From assembly GCA_016185245.1 (NCBI GenBank), contig JACPNZ010000005.1, positions 124,001 to 188,000 of the forward strand: a DNA stretch of 64,000 nt, written 5' to 3'. This document shows positions 42,759 to 52,269 of this stretch, in pieces. The notes below the pieces were generated by a model, which worked only from the letters and a program-made list of their open reading frames with translations, searched no databases and had not been told where the DNA came from. Position numbers and translations under genes: made by a program. Position 1 is the stretch's first letter, and each line of letters starts with the position of its first letter. Origin of the DNA: Hyphomicrobiales bacterium. Lineage in GTDB: Bacteria; Pseudomonadota; Alphaproteobacteria; Rhizobiales; Aestuariivirgaceae.

Positions 42759-44183
42759 CTATTCCTTGCTGACTGGCGGAAAGGACTTGCGGATCGCCTC
42801 CGCCAGCGGCCCCATGCGGCTGCCGAGCGAACCCTTGACCATCACCACATCGCCGGATTTGAGCCCGCCGAGAAGGGCGGCGGCGAGCCCGTCGGAGGCT
42901 TCGGCATAGGCGCCGCGCCGCGCCGGCGGCGTCCTGGCCCACAACTTCGCCATCAAGGGCCCGGCGGCATAGAGGATATCGACGCCTGCCGCATCGACCG
43001 CGCCGGCGAGCTCGCCGTGCAGTTCCTCGCCGAAGCGGCCGAGTTCCAGCATGTCGCCCAGAACCGCGATGCGCCGGCCGCCGCGCCCGGGGCTCGCTTG
43101 CGCCAGAAGCGCAAGTGCTGCCTGCATCGAGGCGGGATTGGCATTGTAGCTTTCGTCGATCAGCAGGATTTCGCCGCCGGCGGCGGCAAGCCGCTGGCGC
43201 ACGCCCCGGCCCTTGGCGGGAGCGGCAGTGGCCAGCGCCAGGGCGGCGCGGGCGAGATCGGCGCCGGCGAGCTTCACAGCCCCTAAGACCGCCAGGCTGT
43301 TGACCGCCATGTGCTCGCCCGGAACGCCCAGCCGATAGATGACGCCTTCGCCCAGAACCACCGCAGTGACACAGCAGCAGTCGGTATGAAGCGCCACGCG
43401 CTCGATACGGATTTCGGCCTCGGCGTGGCGGCCGAAGCCGACGACGCGCTCGATGCCGGCGGCGCGGGCCGCTGTGGCGAGCCGCGCGAAATAGGGCGTG
43501 TCGCGGCTGATCAGCGCCGCTCCACCGGGTACGACACCCGAGAAGATTTCGGCCTTGGCATCGGCAATCTCTTCGAGCGAATTGAAGTGCCCGAGATGGC
43601 TGGCCGCGATGGCGGTGACGATCGCCACATGGGGCCGCACCATGGCGGCGAGCGGCGCGATCTCGCCCGCATGGTTCATGCCGATCTCGAGCACCCCATA
43701 GGCGGTGGCACGCGGCATCCGCGCCAGAGTCAGCGGCACGCCCCAGTGATTGTTGAAGGAGGAAGCCGACGCATGGGTGAGCCCCGAGGCCGCCAGCGCC
43801 ACCCGCAGCATGTCCTTGCTGCTGGTCTTGCCGACACTGCCGGTAACGCCGATCACCTGGGCATGGCTTCGCGCCCGCGCCGCGCGGCCGAGATTTTCAA
43901 GGCCACGCAGCGGATCGTCAGCAACGACCAGCAGGGGCCCGGCGGCGCGCATTTCATCGGTTGCGCGCGACACCATGGCGAGCCCCGCCCCGGCCTTCAG
44001 CGCGGCTGCGGCAAACTCGTGCCCGTCATGGCGCTCGCCCTTGATGGCGACGAAGATGTCGCCGGCTGCGATATGGCGATTGTCGATCGCGACGCCATTG
44101 AGCGCCGCGCTTACCCGGCCCTCGATTTGGCCTCGCGTCGCGGCGACAAGTTCTTCGACCGTCCACAATGCCGCTTCAGCCAT
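42759..44183 (-). CDS. murF: UDP-N-acetylmuramoyl-tripeptide--D-alanyl-D-alanine ligase
   Basis: MurF adds the D-Ala-D-Ala dipeptide made by Ddl. The 474-residue Mur ligase has the substrate domain ([19 protein letters not shown]), the P-loop [15 protein letters not shown], the [10 protein letters not shown] and [13 protein letters not shown] blocks and [18 protein letters not shown] in the C-terminal domain. The ATG at 44183 overlaps the murE 3' end by eight bases. Confidence 0.96.
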   Translation of the reverse strand: MAEAALWTVEELVAATRGQIEGRVSAALNGVAIDNRHIAAGDIFVAIKGERHDGHEFAAAALKAGAGLAMVSRATDEMRAAGPLLVVADDPLRGLENLGRAARARSHAQVIGVTGSVGKTSSKDMLRVALAASGLTHASASSFNNHWGVPLTLARMPRATAYGVLEIGMNHAGEIAPLAAMVRPHVAIVTAIAASHLGHFNSLEEIADAKAEIFSGVVPGGAALISRDTPYFARLATAARAAGIERVVGFGRHAEAEIRIERVALHTDCCCVTAVVLGEGVIYRLGVPGEHMAVNSLAVLGAVKLAGADLARAALALATAAPAKGRGVRQRLAAAGGEILLIDESYNANPASMQAALALLAQASPGRGGRRIAVLGDMLELGRFGEELHGELAGAVDAAGVDILYAAGPLMAKLWARTPPARRGAYAEASDGLAAALLGGLKSGDVVMVKGSLGSRMGPLAEAIRKSFPPVSKE

Positions 44184-45633
44184 GATCGTCGGCTCCCGCC
44201 ACCGCCGCCCTGACCGCCTCATGGTCGCTGAACGGAATGATCGTCTTGCCGATCTTCTGGCCTTCCTCGTGGCCCTTGCCGGCGATGAGGAGAATGTCGC
44301 CCGCCTTCAGTTCCGCCACGGCGGTGCGGATCGCCTCGGCGCGATTGCCGATCTCGCGGGCGCCCGGACAGGCGACCATGATCTCGGCCCGGATCTTGGC
44401 GGCCTCCTCGGTACGCGGATTGTCGTCGGTGACGATCGCCCGGTCGGCGAGCCTGGCGGCGATTGCCCCCATCAGCGGCCGCTTGCCGCGGTCGCGGTCG
44501 CCGCCGCAGCCGAACACCACGGCGAGCCTTCCCTTGACATAGGGCCGTAAGGCCACGATGGCGTTCTCCAGCGCATCGGGGGTGTGGGCGTAGTCGACGA
44601 ACACCGGCGCCCCCGCCGGGCCGCGGGCCACCAGGTCGAGCCGGCCCTTGGCACCTTTGAGCGATTCCAGCGCCCGGAAGACGAGTTCCTCTTCCGCTCC
44701 GGTGGCAATCGCAAGCCCCGCCGCCACCAGTGCGTTGGCGGTCTGGAAATCGCCGACCAGCGGCAGCAACACATCATGGCGGCTGGACGGTCCCTTGACC
44801 GCCAGCCGCTGACCGAAACTGTCGCGCTCGGCGGTGAGGAGTGTCAGATCCTTTCCCGCCCGGCCGACGGTCAGGCAGCGCAAGCCGCGGGCCGCGGCGC
44901 GGCGAGCGACCTCCGCCCCATAGGGCCCGTCGGTATTGATCACCGCTGCGGCACCCGGTGGCAGAAGCTCCTCGAACAGCCGCATCTTGGCGTCGAAATA
45001 GGCTTCGAGGCTTGGGTGATAATCGAGATGGTCGCGGCTGAGATTGGTAAAGCCCCCGGCTGCCAGCCGCAAGCCATCGAGCCGATATTGGGCGAGCCCA
45101 TGGCTCGAGGCCTCGATCGCCAGATGATCGACATGGTCTTCGGCGAGCTTCGCCGCGATCTCGTGCAATTCGGCTGGGTCCGGCGTGGTGTGGGCAAGCT
45201 CCATGGTGCCGGCCGGGCTGACGACACCGATGGTGCCGAGACTTGCCGCCCGGAAACCGAGGAAGCTCCAGATCTCGCGCACAAAACTGGCAACCGAGGT
45301 CTTGCCGTTGGTGCCGGTGACGGCGACGACGAGATCGGGCTGCGCCCCGTAAAAGCGCGCCGCCAGCCTGGCATAGAGGCGGCGCGGATTGTTGCTGGCA
45401 ATGACCGGAACGCTTGCCGCCGTGCCCGGCCGGGCAATGACCGCGATCGCCCCCGCCTGCACCGCCTGGGGAATGAAGGCGGCTCCGTCGGCCACCGAGC
45501 CTGGTAATGCGGCGAAGACATAGCCCTGCTTCACCGCCCGGCTGTCGGAGGAAAGCCCGGTAACCGCCAACCCGCCGGCGCCGGAAGGCGCTGTCGCGTC
45601 CGGTCCCAGTAGGGTTGCAAGGGTTGCGGTCAC
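44176..45633 (-). CDS. murE: UDP-N-acetylmuramoyl-tripeptide synthetase (meso-diaminopimelate-adding)
   Basis: MurE adds the third stem residue. The 485-residue protein has the VTGLSSDSRAVKQGYVFAAL domain, the P-loop VTGTNGKTSVASFV, EASSHGLAQYRLDGL and LVDYAHTPDALENA-type blocks (here VDYAHTPDALENAI). The DDNPR motif (IVTDDNPRTE) marks specificity for meso-diaminopimelate rather than lysine, as expected in a Gram-negative. It probably starts at a GTG (45633), six bases downstream of ftsI. Confidence 0.96.
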   Translation of the reverse strand: MTATLATLLGPDATAPSGAGGLAVTGLSSDSRAVKQGYVFAALPGSVADGAAFIPQAVQAGAIAVIARPGTAASVPVIASNNPRRLYARLAARFYGAQPDLVVAVTGTNGKTSVASFVREIWSFLGFRAASLGTIGVVSPAGTMELAHTTPDPAELHEIAAKLAEDHVDHLAIEASSHGLAQYRLDGLRLAAGGFTNLSRDHLDYHPSLEAYFDAKMRLFEELLPPGAAAVINTDGPYGAEVARRAAARGLRCLTVGRAGKDLTLLTAERDSFGQRLAVKGPSSRHDVLLPLVGDFQTANALVAAGLAIATGAEEELVFRALESLKGAKGRLDLVARGPAGAPVFVDYAHTPDALENAIVALRPYVKGRLAVVFGCGGDRDRGKRPLMGAIAARLADRAIVTDDNPRTEEAAKIRAEIMVACPGAREIGNRAEAIRTAVAELKAGDILLIAGKGHEEGQKIGKTIIPFSDHEAVRAAVAGADDHG

Positions 45634-45639
45634 TGCCGG

Positions 45640-47364
45640 TCAACCTTCCTTCTTCCGCGCCTTGGCGTCCTTGGCGAGCTTGTCGAGATCGTCCTGGGTA
45701 AGGACCGGCCGCACTCCCAGCATGGGTGCGATCCGCTCGATGATCTTCGCCGCCGTCGGCACGGCGTTCCAGCCGGCGGTGGTGAAACCCATGGTCTCGG
45801 GCGTCGCCTGCGGCTCGTCGATCATCACCAGCAGCAGGTATTGCGGATCGTCCATCGGGAAGGCGCCGATGAACGAGGACAGATTCTTGGTTTTGGAGTA
45901 GCTGCCATCGATCACCTTCTCGGCCGTGCCGGTCTTGCCGCCGACCCGGTAGCCGACGACGTCGGCCTTGGTCGCCGTACCCTGCTGGACGTTGAGCCGG
46001 AACAGGTAGCGCAGCTTATCGCTGGTCTCGGGCTTCACGATCGTCTTGGCAAAGGTTTCGGCCTCCTGCCGGCTGCGCTTCAAAAAGGTCGGAGGGACGA
46101 GCCGACCGCCGTTCAGCAGTCCCGCCACGATTGCCGCTCCCTGCAGGGGCTGTACGGCAAAACCATGGCCGAAGGCGGCGGTTGCCTCGGTCAGTCTGCT
46201 CCAGCGCCGCGGCAGAAGCGGTCTGGCGCTTTCCGGCAACTCGGTGGTGAGCCGGTCAAACAACCCGACACGGCGCAGGAATTCGAGATGCCGCTCGAGG
46301 CCCGTCGCCAGCGCCATGCGCGCCGTTCCGATGTTGGACGAGTAGGTGAACACTTCCGGCAAGGTGAGCATGCGGCGCTGCGCATGGTAGTCGGTAATGC
46401 GCGCGCTGCCGATCACCAGCGGCAGTCTCGCGTCCCACAGGCTGTTGAAATCGCTCACCCCATAGTCGAGGACCATGGCGAAGGTGACCGCCTTGATCAC
46501 CGAACCCAGCTCGTAGACGCCGCTCATCAACCGGTTGGTTTGGTCGGAGCTGAAATTCTTGTCTTCCTGGTTGGGATTGAAATCCGGCAGCGAGGTGAGC
46601 GCCACCACCTCGCCGGTTCTGATGTCGAGCACAACACCACCGCCGGCGATCGCCTTGAACTGTTCCATCGCCCGGGCGATCTCGTCGTGCAGCGCCCCCT
46701 GTACCCGGATATCGATCGACATCTGCGCCGGGGCCGCGGTGTCGGCACCGGACTCGCTCAGAGACGCCGTATAGAGGGCGCCCTGGTCGTCGAGGAATTT
46801 TTCCAGTCCGGCGATGCCCCTGGTGTCGAGATCGACATAGCCGACCGTGTGGGCGGTGAGCCGGCCCTGCGGATAGACCCGGCGGCGCTCGTTGACAAAG
46901 CCTACGCCGGGAATGCCAAGATTGTAGACCGCGTCGCGTTCCTCGGGGCTTACCTGGCGTTTCAGCCAGACAAAGGCCCGGCCCGGCTGCGACAGCCGGC
47001 TGCGCAAGAGCTTGGCATTGAGGTCGGGAACCGTGGCGGTCAAGAGTTCCACCGCCTCGTCGATGTCGATGATCTTGCGTGGATCGGCGTAGAGCGAGGC
47101 AACTGCGAGATCGGTTGCCAGCAGCACGCCGTTGCGGTCGACGATGTCGGGGCGCGGCGGGCGGTCGTTGCGGGCGATAGGGGTGGCGGCCTGATCGGAC
47201 CGCGGCTTGATCAGGGTGAGATTGCCGAGCTGGATGGCGATCGCCAGGAAAGCCGCGCAGAAGCCCACCGCGATCAGGCGGATGCGGTTCTGCCCGGCGA
47301 GTTGCGGCGGGGCGGCCGGCTCCCGGTCTTCGGGCAAAATGCTGTCGGCGGGAATATCGCTCAT
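45640..47364 (-). CDS. ftsI: FtsI, septal transpeptidase (penicillin-binding protein 3)
   Basis: FtsI is the division-specific transpeptidase that cross-links peptidoglycan with FtsW. The 574-residue class B PBP has a short cytoplasmic tail, one membrane helix (LIAVGFCAAFLAIAIQLG) and a pedestal domain (RGIAGLEKFLD). The transpeptidase domain shows all three motifs: S-x-x-K in ELGSVIKAVTFA, S-x-N in YSSNIGTARM and KTG in VGGKTGTAEKV. The ATG at 47364 fits the family; its first codons lie just after the ftsL stop at 47370. Confidence 0.95.
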   Translation of the reverse strand: MSDIPADSILPEDREPAAPPQLAGQNRIRLIAVGFCAAFLAIAIQLGNLTLIKPRSDQAATPIARNDRPPRPDIVDRNGVLLATDLAVASLYADPRKIIDIDEAVELLTATVPDLNAKLLRSRLSQPGRAFVWLKRQVSPEERDAVYNLGIPGVGFVNERRRVYPQGRLTAHTVGYVDLDTRGIAGLEKFLDDQGALYTASLSESGADTAAPAQMSIDIRVQGALHDEIARAMEQFKAIAGGGVVLDIRTGEVVALTSLPDFNPNQEDKNFSSDQTNRLMSGVYELGSVIKAVTFAMVLDYGVSDFNSLWDARLPLVIGSARITDYHAQRRMLTLPEVFTYSSNIGTARMALATGLERHLEFLRRVGLFDRLTTELPESARPLLPRRWSRLTEATAAFGHGFAVQPLQGAAIVAGLLNGGRLVPPTFLKRSRQEAETFAKTIVKPETSDKLRYLFRLNVQQGTATKADVVGYRVGGKTGTAEKVIDGSYSKTKNLSSFIGAFPMDDPQYLLLVMIDEPQATPETMGFTTAGWNAVPTAAKIIERIAPMLGVRPVLTQDDLDKLAKDAKARKKEG

Positions 47365-47369
47365 GGGTG

Positions 47370-47720
47370 CTACTGCATCTTCTTCAGAATGTCGCCGATC
47401 GTGTCCTGGTCCTTGGCCTCCAGCTTGATGATCGGCTCGGGCGGAACTTTCTGGCCCAGTTCGCCGAGGCCGACGATCTGCAGCGCTTTCACGGTCTCGA
47501 GTTTCAGATACTGTTCGGCGAGCCGGCGCAGGCGGTCGGGCCTGGTCAGGCTGCTCCATTCGGCATTGAGCAGTTTGATCGCTTCCTGCGAGTCGGTGAT
47601 CTGGCCCTGCAGCGCGGCGATGTCGCGTTCGAGCCCGCGGGTTGCATGTTCGAGTTGATAGAGCACGAAACCGGCGGCCAGCACGGCGATGACGAGAATG
47701 GCGTTGAGGAACTTGTGCAT
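47370..47720 (-). CDS. ftsL: Cell division protein FtsL
   Basis: This 116-residue bitopic protein consists of one N-terminal membrane helix (FLNAILVIAVLAAGFVLYQL) followed by a periplasmic coiled coil (LERDIAALQGQITDSQEAI) and a LNAEWSSLTRPDRLRRLA block typical of alphaproteobacterial FtsL. Its position between rsmH and ftsI is diagnostic. The ATG at 47720 shares one base with the rsmH stop (TGATG). Confidence 0.9.
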   Translation of the reverse strand: MHKFLNAILVIAVLAAGFVLYQLEHATRGLERDIAALQGQITDSQEAIKLLNAEWSSLTRPDRLRRLAEQYLKLETVKALQIVGLGELGQKVPPEPIIKLEAKDQDTIGDILKKMQ

Positions 47721-48727
47721 CAAGGCCTCATGACAGAAGTTTGCGGCAGGGCCGTGCCGACGAAGGGAAAGGGCGGCGCCAGGGTGCGGCGGGCGGCCCG
47801 GAGCTTGGCCGAGCGAGCCCGCGGATTGGCTTTGGCCTCGGCTTCGCTGGCCGCCACATGGCCCTTGTGGATCGGCTCGAAGCTGGGCGTCGGACCTTCC
47901 GCCAGCGTCGGCGCATGGCGCGAGGCGGCCGGCAACCGGCCCGAGCGCTCGATGAGGAAGTGCTTGACCAGCCTGTCCTCGAGCGAGTGGAAGGAGACAA
48001 CCACCAGCCGCCCGCCGCCCTTGAGCAGGCGTTCGGCCGCCACCAGTGCCGCCGCGAGCTCGTCGAGCTCGCCGTTCACATGGATGCGCAAAGCCTGGAA
48101 GGTGCGGGTTGCCGGATGAATGCGGTCGGGCCGCGGCCTCCCCGTTGCCCGCTCGATGGCGCGCACCAGCCCCAGCGTGGTGGTGATCGGCGCTTCGGTC
48201 CGGGCCTTGACGATCGCCCTGGCGATGGCACGGGCCTTCGGTTCCTCGCCGTAGCGGTGGATGATTGCCGAGAGCTCGGCCTCGGCCAGCCGATTGACGG
48301 CATCGGCGGCACTAGGGCCCTGCCCCTCCATGCGCATGTCGAGCGGCCCGTCGCGCAGGAAGGAGAACCCGCGGGCCCCATCGTCGATCTGCATCGAGGA
48401 AACCCCGATATCGAGAACCACGCCGTCAACCGCCGCGATGCCGGCTTCAGCGAGCAGGGCCTGCATGTCGCCGAAACGGCCTTCGATCAGGGTGAGGCGG
48501 CCATCATACAACTCCTGCAACCGCCGCCCGATGGCGATCGCCTGCGGATCGCGATCGATCGCCACCACCCGGCAAGGGGCAGCCTCGAGAATGGCGCGTG
48601 AATAGCCGCCGGCGCCGAAGGTCCCGTCGACATAGGTTTCGCCCGCCTGCGGGGCGAGTACCTGCACGACCTCATGCAGCATGACCGGCACATGCGGCGA
48701 AGGGGCTGGGATGGTTTCGGAAGTCAT
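47720..48727 (-). CDS. rsmH: 16S rRNA m4C1402 methyltransferase RsmH (MraW)
   Basis: RsmH N4-methylates C1402 of 16S rRNA. The 335-residue protein has [13 protein letters not shown], the SAM motif [16 protein letters not shown], the [22 protein letters not shown] block and [14 protein letters not shown] near the C-terminal third, with a closing [16 protein letters not shown]. It heads the visible dcw cluster. In most bacteria mraZ precedes it; here only about 135 bases separate its start from the RNase P RNA gene, with no mraZ. Confidence 0.96.
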   Translation of the reverse strand: MTSETIPAPSPHVPVMLHEVVQVLAPQAGETYVDGTFGAGGYSRAILEAAPCRVVAIDRDPQAIAIGRRLQELYDGRLTLIEGRFGDMQALLAEAGIAAVDGVVLDIGVSSMQIDDGARGFSFLRDGPLDMRMEGQGPSAADAVNRLAEAELSAIIHRYGEEPKARAIARAIVKARTEAPITTTLGLVRAIERATGRPRPDRIHPATRTFQALRIHVNGELDELAAALVAAERLLKGGGRLVVVSFHSLEDRLVKHFLIERSGRLPAASRHAPTLAEGPTPSFEPIHKGHVAASEAEAKANPRARSAKLRAARRTLAPPFPFVGTALPQTSVMRP

Positions 48728-48861
48728 GGTCGGCTGGCGGCGCTCGGCGCGGAAATCGCGGTGAACGAGGGGTTAAGATTGCTTCCGACAATGCCCCTGC
48801 GAGCCTTAACAAATGGTTTCAAATCTGATTCATCGGCGGACGGAACGATCGCCGGGGAAAG

Positions 48862-49256
48862 GCGCCAGCCGGCCTGTAAGCCGGGTTCTGTACGCGCTTG
48901 CGCGCGCGATGACCATTCATCTGGAGCCTCCGTCGCCGGAGGCTTCGCGCGACCTACCCGGGCAGCGGGCCGGAAATGGCCCTGGACCCGAAGGTCCGTA
49001 CTGCCCCTATTCGGTCTTGCTCCCGGTGGGGTTTGCCGTGCCGCCGCCGTTGCCGGAAGCGCGGTGCGCTCTTGCCGCACCCTTTCACCCTTGCTGCCGG
49101 CCCTTGTGGGACCGGAGCGGTTTGCTTTCTGTGGCACTGTCCCTGGGGTCGCCCCCGCCGGGCGTTACCCGGCACCGCATTTCCGTGGAGCCCGGACTTT
49201 CCTCCCCCGCTCCCTTTCGGGACTTGCGGCGGCGGTCATCCGGCCGACTGGCAGAA
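48862..49256 (-). ncRNA. rnpB: RNase P RNA (bacterial type A)
   Basis: This is the catalytic RNA of RNase P, which matures tRNA 5' ends. On the minus strand the 5' part contains the near-universal GGGGGAGGAAAGTCCGGGCT (complement of 49189-49208). The core GACAGTGCCACAGAAAGCAA follows, then GGGTGAAAGGGTGCGGCAAG, and the 3' part reads GAACCCGGCTTACAGGCC. The terminal P1 helix is visible: GCCAGTCGG at the 5' end (complement of 49244-49252) pairs with CCGGCTGGC at the 3' end (complement of 48864-48872). Exact ends are estimated from this helix. It lies between rsmH and the amidohydrolase gene. Confidence 0.93.
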
Positions 49257-49283
49257 CTGAGGTAGGCGCGAGAAGGCGGTTCG

Positions 49284-50951
49284 TCAACTGGCCTCGAATA
49301 CCACCCGTCCGTCGCAGATGGTGAAGGAGGGACGGATCGAGCCGAAATCCTCTGGCGGTGTTGCCGCAAGATCGCCCGACAGCACCACGAGATCGGCGAG
49401 GAATCCCTGGCGAAGCTGGCCCTTGCGGTGCTCCATGAACTCGGCGAAGGCAGCATCGCGAGTATAAGCCGCCAGCGCCTGCTCAAGCGTCTGGCGCTGA
49501 TCCGCCAGGTCCGGCGCCCAGGGCTTGCGGGTCATCGCCGACTTGATCGAGCGCATTGGATTGATGTCGGAGACCGGCCAGTCGCTGGCAAAGACCAGCC
49601 TTGTCCCGGCGGCGCGCAGCTCGTTCCAGGCGAAGGCCTGTGGCCAGCGCTCGCGGCCGATCATCGAGAGATAGGGTTCGAGCGGAAAGGATTGGCATCC
49701 TGGCGCATGGGGCGGCTGCATCGAGGCGATGACGCCCATCTCGCGGAAGCGTGGAATATCGCCGGGCTGGATCAGCTCCACATGCTCGACGCGGTGCCGG
49801 CTGTCGCGGGCGCCGTTGGCGGCCCGCGCCGCGGCATAGCCGTCGAGCACCAGCCGCACCGCCCCGTCGCCGATCGCATGGACGGCGATCTGCAAGCCGC
49901 AGGCATCGGCTTCGATGGCAATGGCGGCAAAACGCTCGGCCGTGAACAGGGGCTCGCCCCGCCAGCCGGGCCGGCTGGCATAGTCCTCCATCAGAACCGC
50001 CGTCGAACTTTCGACCACCCCGTCGACGAACAGCTTGACGAAGCCAGAGGCAAGCTTTTCGGACCGGTAGCGGGCCGCCATGGCGCTTGCGGTTTCGAGA
50101 TCGGGCAGGCCCATGGTGGTGACGAAATGGAAGGGCACCCTCGCCCGCGCCGTGAGTTCGCCCCGGTGCTCAAGTTCCTCGAGCAGTTCGAGGGTGTAGA
50201 AATTGCCGTCCATGTTGTGGATCGAGGTGATGCCGTGGCGGGCGCAGTGGGCGAGGCCCCGGCCGATCACCTTCAGATCATGGGCGAACTCCGTGGGCGT
50301 CGGCGGCGGTTCCGGCTCGCCGCCGGTCATCAGGCCAAGCCGGGCGCGGCTGCCATACGGCGACAGACCCCTCACCGGCCCGAAGGCCTCAAACTCGCGC
50401 AACTCGCCGGTGGCCAACCCGTCACTGCCCATGACGATCTCACTACCCGGCCCGAGCTCCCGGCCCTTGAGGATGCCGGCCTGCTCCAGCGCCAGGCTAT
50501 TGGCCCAGGCCGTGTGATGGTCATAGGCGAACATCATGAACGGCCGGTCGGCGACGATGCGGTCAAGATGCTGGCGGGTCACCGGCTGGCGCTCGCCGAG
50601 AATGATGTAGTTGGCCTGTTCGGCGACCATCAGGCCGTCACCCGGATGGGCGGCGGCATGGGCTGCCACGGCATCGCGCAAGGCCGGAAATCCGCTGACG
50701 TCTTCGAGATTCAGATGATCGAGTTCGGCCGCGCCGGTGAACAGATGCATGTGGCTCTCGATGAAGCCCGGCAGCACCGTGCCGCCGGCGGCATCGATGT
50801 CGCGCGTCTTGCTGCCAATGAGCGCCCGCACCTCGGCATCCCGCCCCACCGCCAGAATGGTGTTGCCGGCGATGGCGATGGCCTCGGCCACCGGTTGCGC
50901 CTCGTCCATGGTGAGCACATGGCCGTTGCGAATGATGAGATCGGCGTTCAT
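49284..50951 (-). CDS. Amidohydrolase family protein (YtcJ-like, Amidohydro_3)
   Basis: This 555-residue metal-dependent hydrolase has the urease-superfamily layout. A small beta domain built from both ends (NADLIIRNGHVLTMDE at the start, LADLVVLSGDLAATPPEDF at the end) flanks a TIM barrel. The metal-binding H-x-H is in LPGFIESHMHLF (near residues 62-73); further ligands appear in LQIAVHAIGDGAV and RVEHVELIQ. This is the Amidohydro_3 type, which includes N-substituted formamide deformylases and many uncharacterised enzymes. The substrate is unknown. GGAGGA lies just upstream of the ATG. It is divergent from the small exported protein gene. Confidence 0.88.
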   Translation of the reverse strand: MNADLIIRNGHVLTMDEAQPVAEAIAIAGNTILAVGRDAEVRALIGSKTRDIDAAGGTVLPGFIESHMHLFTGAAELDHLNLEDVSGFPALRDAVAAHAAAHPGDGLMVAEQANYIILGERQPVTRQHLDRIVADRPFMMFAYDHHTAWANSLALEQAGILKGRELGPGSEIVMGSDGLATGELREFEAFGPVRGLSPYGSRARLGLMTGGEPEPPPTPTEFAHDLKVIGRGLAHCARHGITSIHNMDGNFYTLELLEELEHRGELTARARVPFHFVTTMGLPDLETASAMAARYRSEKLASGFVKLFVDGVVESSTAVLMEDYASRPGWRGEPLFTAERFAAIAIEADACGLQIAVHAIGDGAVRLVLDGYAAARAANGARDSRHRVEHVELIQPGDIPRFREMGVIASMQPPHAPGCQSFPLEPYLSMIGRERWPQAFAWNELRAAGTRLVFASDWPVSDINPMRSIKSAMTRKPWAPDLADQRQTLEQALAAYTRDAAFAEFMEHRKGQLRQGFLADLVVLSGDLAATPPEDFGSIRPSFTICDGRVVFEAS

Positions 50952-51069
50952 TCCTCCTCCCGTTCCGGCCGCAACCCCGTCGCGATTGACCTTGCGGGCA
51001 GCGCCAACTTGGCACTTCCCCGATCCCCGCAGAGCCTATACATACGCAATTCTCCTCACGGGCACTCCG

Positions 51070-51531
51070 ATGTTCAAGACGCTTCTTCTCTCCCTTTCCC
51101 TGATCGCTGCTTCCAGCGCAAGTGCCGCCGCCCAGGAGCGTCAATGGTCCCTCGATATCGGCGACAGCGAGGCCTTCCTGGTGTTCGGCGTGCCCGAATC
51201 GGACGATGTCGGCATCAGCTTCTGGTGTGCCCTCCACTCCGGCGAGGTCAGTATTTTCGTGCCCGGGGCCGGCCCGAAGTTGAAACCCGGCCGCCGGGCC
51301 TCCTTCAGCATCAGCGCCGGCAGCCGGACGGTCAGGCTCAAGGGCAAGACGACGGCCAACGAGGCGGCCGGCACCACCAGCATCGAAGCCAAACTGGCGG
51401 ACACCAATCCGCTCTTCGCCGCACTCCGCCAGGCCGACCGCTTCAAGGTCAGGATCGCCGGCACCGAGACCGTCTATCCGCTGCTCGAAGCCGATCTGCC
51501 GGGGCTGCTCGAGGCCTGCAAGAAGCCCTGA
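51070..51531 (+). CDS. Small exported protein of unknown function
   Basis: This 153-residue protein has an N-terminal signal peptide (FKTLLLSLSLIAASSASAAAQ, cleavage after the AxA) and a soluble beta-rich body that contains two blocks SFWCALHSGEVSIFVPG and FSISAGSRTVRLKGKTT. I do not recognise the family; similar short periplasmic proteins are common in Rhizobiales. The ATG at 51070 is the first that gives a complete signal peptide. The reading frame runs further upstream, but that part lies antisense to the start of the amidohydrolase gene. Confidence 0.7.
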   Translation: MFKTLLLSLSLIAASSASAAAQERQWSLDIGDSEAFLVFGVPESDDVGISFWCALHSGEVSIFVPGAGPKLKPGRRASFSISAGSRTVRLKGKTTANEAAGTTSIEAKLADTNPLFAALRQADRFKVRIAGTETVYPLLEADLPGLLEACKKP

Positions 51532-52269
51532 TCACTCGCCGAGCAGGTGCTTCAGCGTCAGGCTGGTCGAGGGATCGGCCATGCCATCGACCAGCGCCGG
51601 CCGGAAATGGCGCTGAAAGGCGGCGACCACGCTTGCCGTTGCCGCATCGTAGGTGCCGGTGACGGCAAGCCGGTAGCCATAGCGGGCGAGCCGGCGCTGC
51701 AGCGCGCCAACCTCCTCGCCCCTATCATTCGGCCGCAAGACCTTGCCGGCGATGATCGCTTCCGGCTCGACCCAATGGCCGATGCCGTGACGGTGGAGGA
51801 ACCGCCAATCGAATTTCTCGCCGGGGTCGATCTTGCGCGAAGGCGCCACGTCCGAGTGCGCCAGGATGCGGTGCGGTGCGATGGCCTGACGGGCCACGAT
51901 ATCCCGGCACAGGGCGGCGACGCTTTCCATCTGTGCGGCCGGAAAGTCGCGATAGCCCAGCGTGTGGCCGGGATTGTGGATCTCGATGCCGATCGAGCGC
52001 GAATTGATATCGCTCTCGCCCTCCCAGGAGGAAACTCCCGCATGCCAGGCGCGCATCTCCTCGCCCACCATCTGGGTGATGCGGCCATCCTCGCCGACGA
52101 GATAGTGGCAGGAAACGCCGGAAGCGGGATCGCACAGCCAGGCCTGGGCCGCTTCGGCACTTTCCATGCCGGTATAATGCAGCACGATCATGTCGGGTAT
52201 AATGCCGTCGCGCCGCGGCTCGGTATTGGGCGAGGGCACGAAAGCGGCGGCAAGCGTCGAGCCGATCAT
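51532..52269 (-). CDS. AmpD-like N-acetylmuramoyl-L-alanine amidase with peptidoglycan-binding domain
   Basis: This is a 245-residue protein. The Amidase_2 domain carries the zinc ligands: His in IVLHYTGM, His in LAHSDVAPSRKIDPG and the intervening VSCHYLVGEDGRI and IGIEIHNPG segments. The C-terminal 70 residues form a peptidoglycan-binding-type repeat (RGEEVGALQRRLARYGYRL). No N-terminal signal peptide is apparent, so it may act in the cytoplasm in muropeptide recycling like AmpD. Its ATG overlaps the DnaJ gene stop by four bases, an amidase-DnaJ pair regularly found near mraZ/rsmH in Rhizobiales. Confidence 0.88.
   Translation of the reverse strand: MIGSTLAAAFVPSPNTEPRRDGIIPDMIVLHYTGMESAEAAQAWLCDPASGVSCHYLVGEDGRITQMVGEEMRAWHAGVSSWEGESDINSRSIGIEIHNPGHTLGYRDFPAAQMESVAALCRDIVARQAIAPHRILAHSDVAPSRKIDPGEKFDWRFLHRHGIGHWVEPEAIIAGKVLRPNDRGEEVGALQRRLARYGYRLAVTGTYDAATASVVAAFQRHFRPALVDGMADPSTSLTLKHLLGE

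Noticed and set aside
48724..49137. Open frames across the RNase P RNA
   Set aside because: The region folds and reads as rnpB with its universal core sequences and a P1 helix; frames there are incidental.
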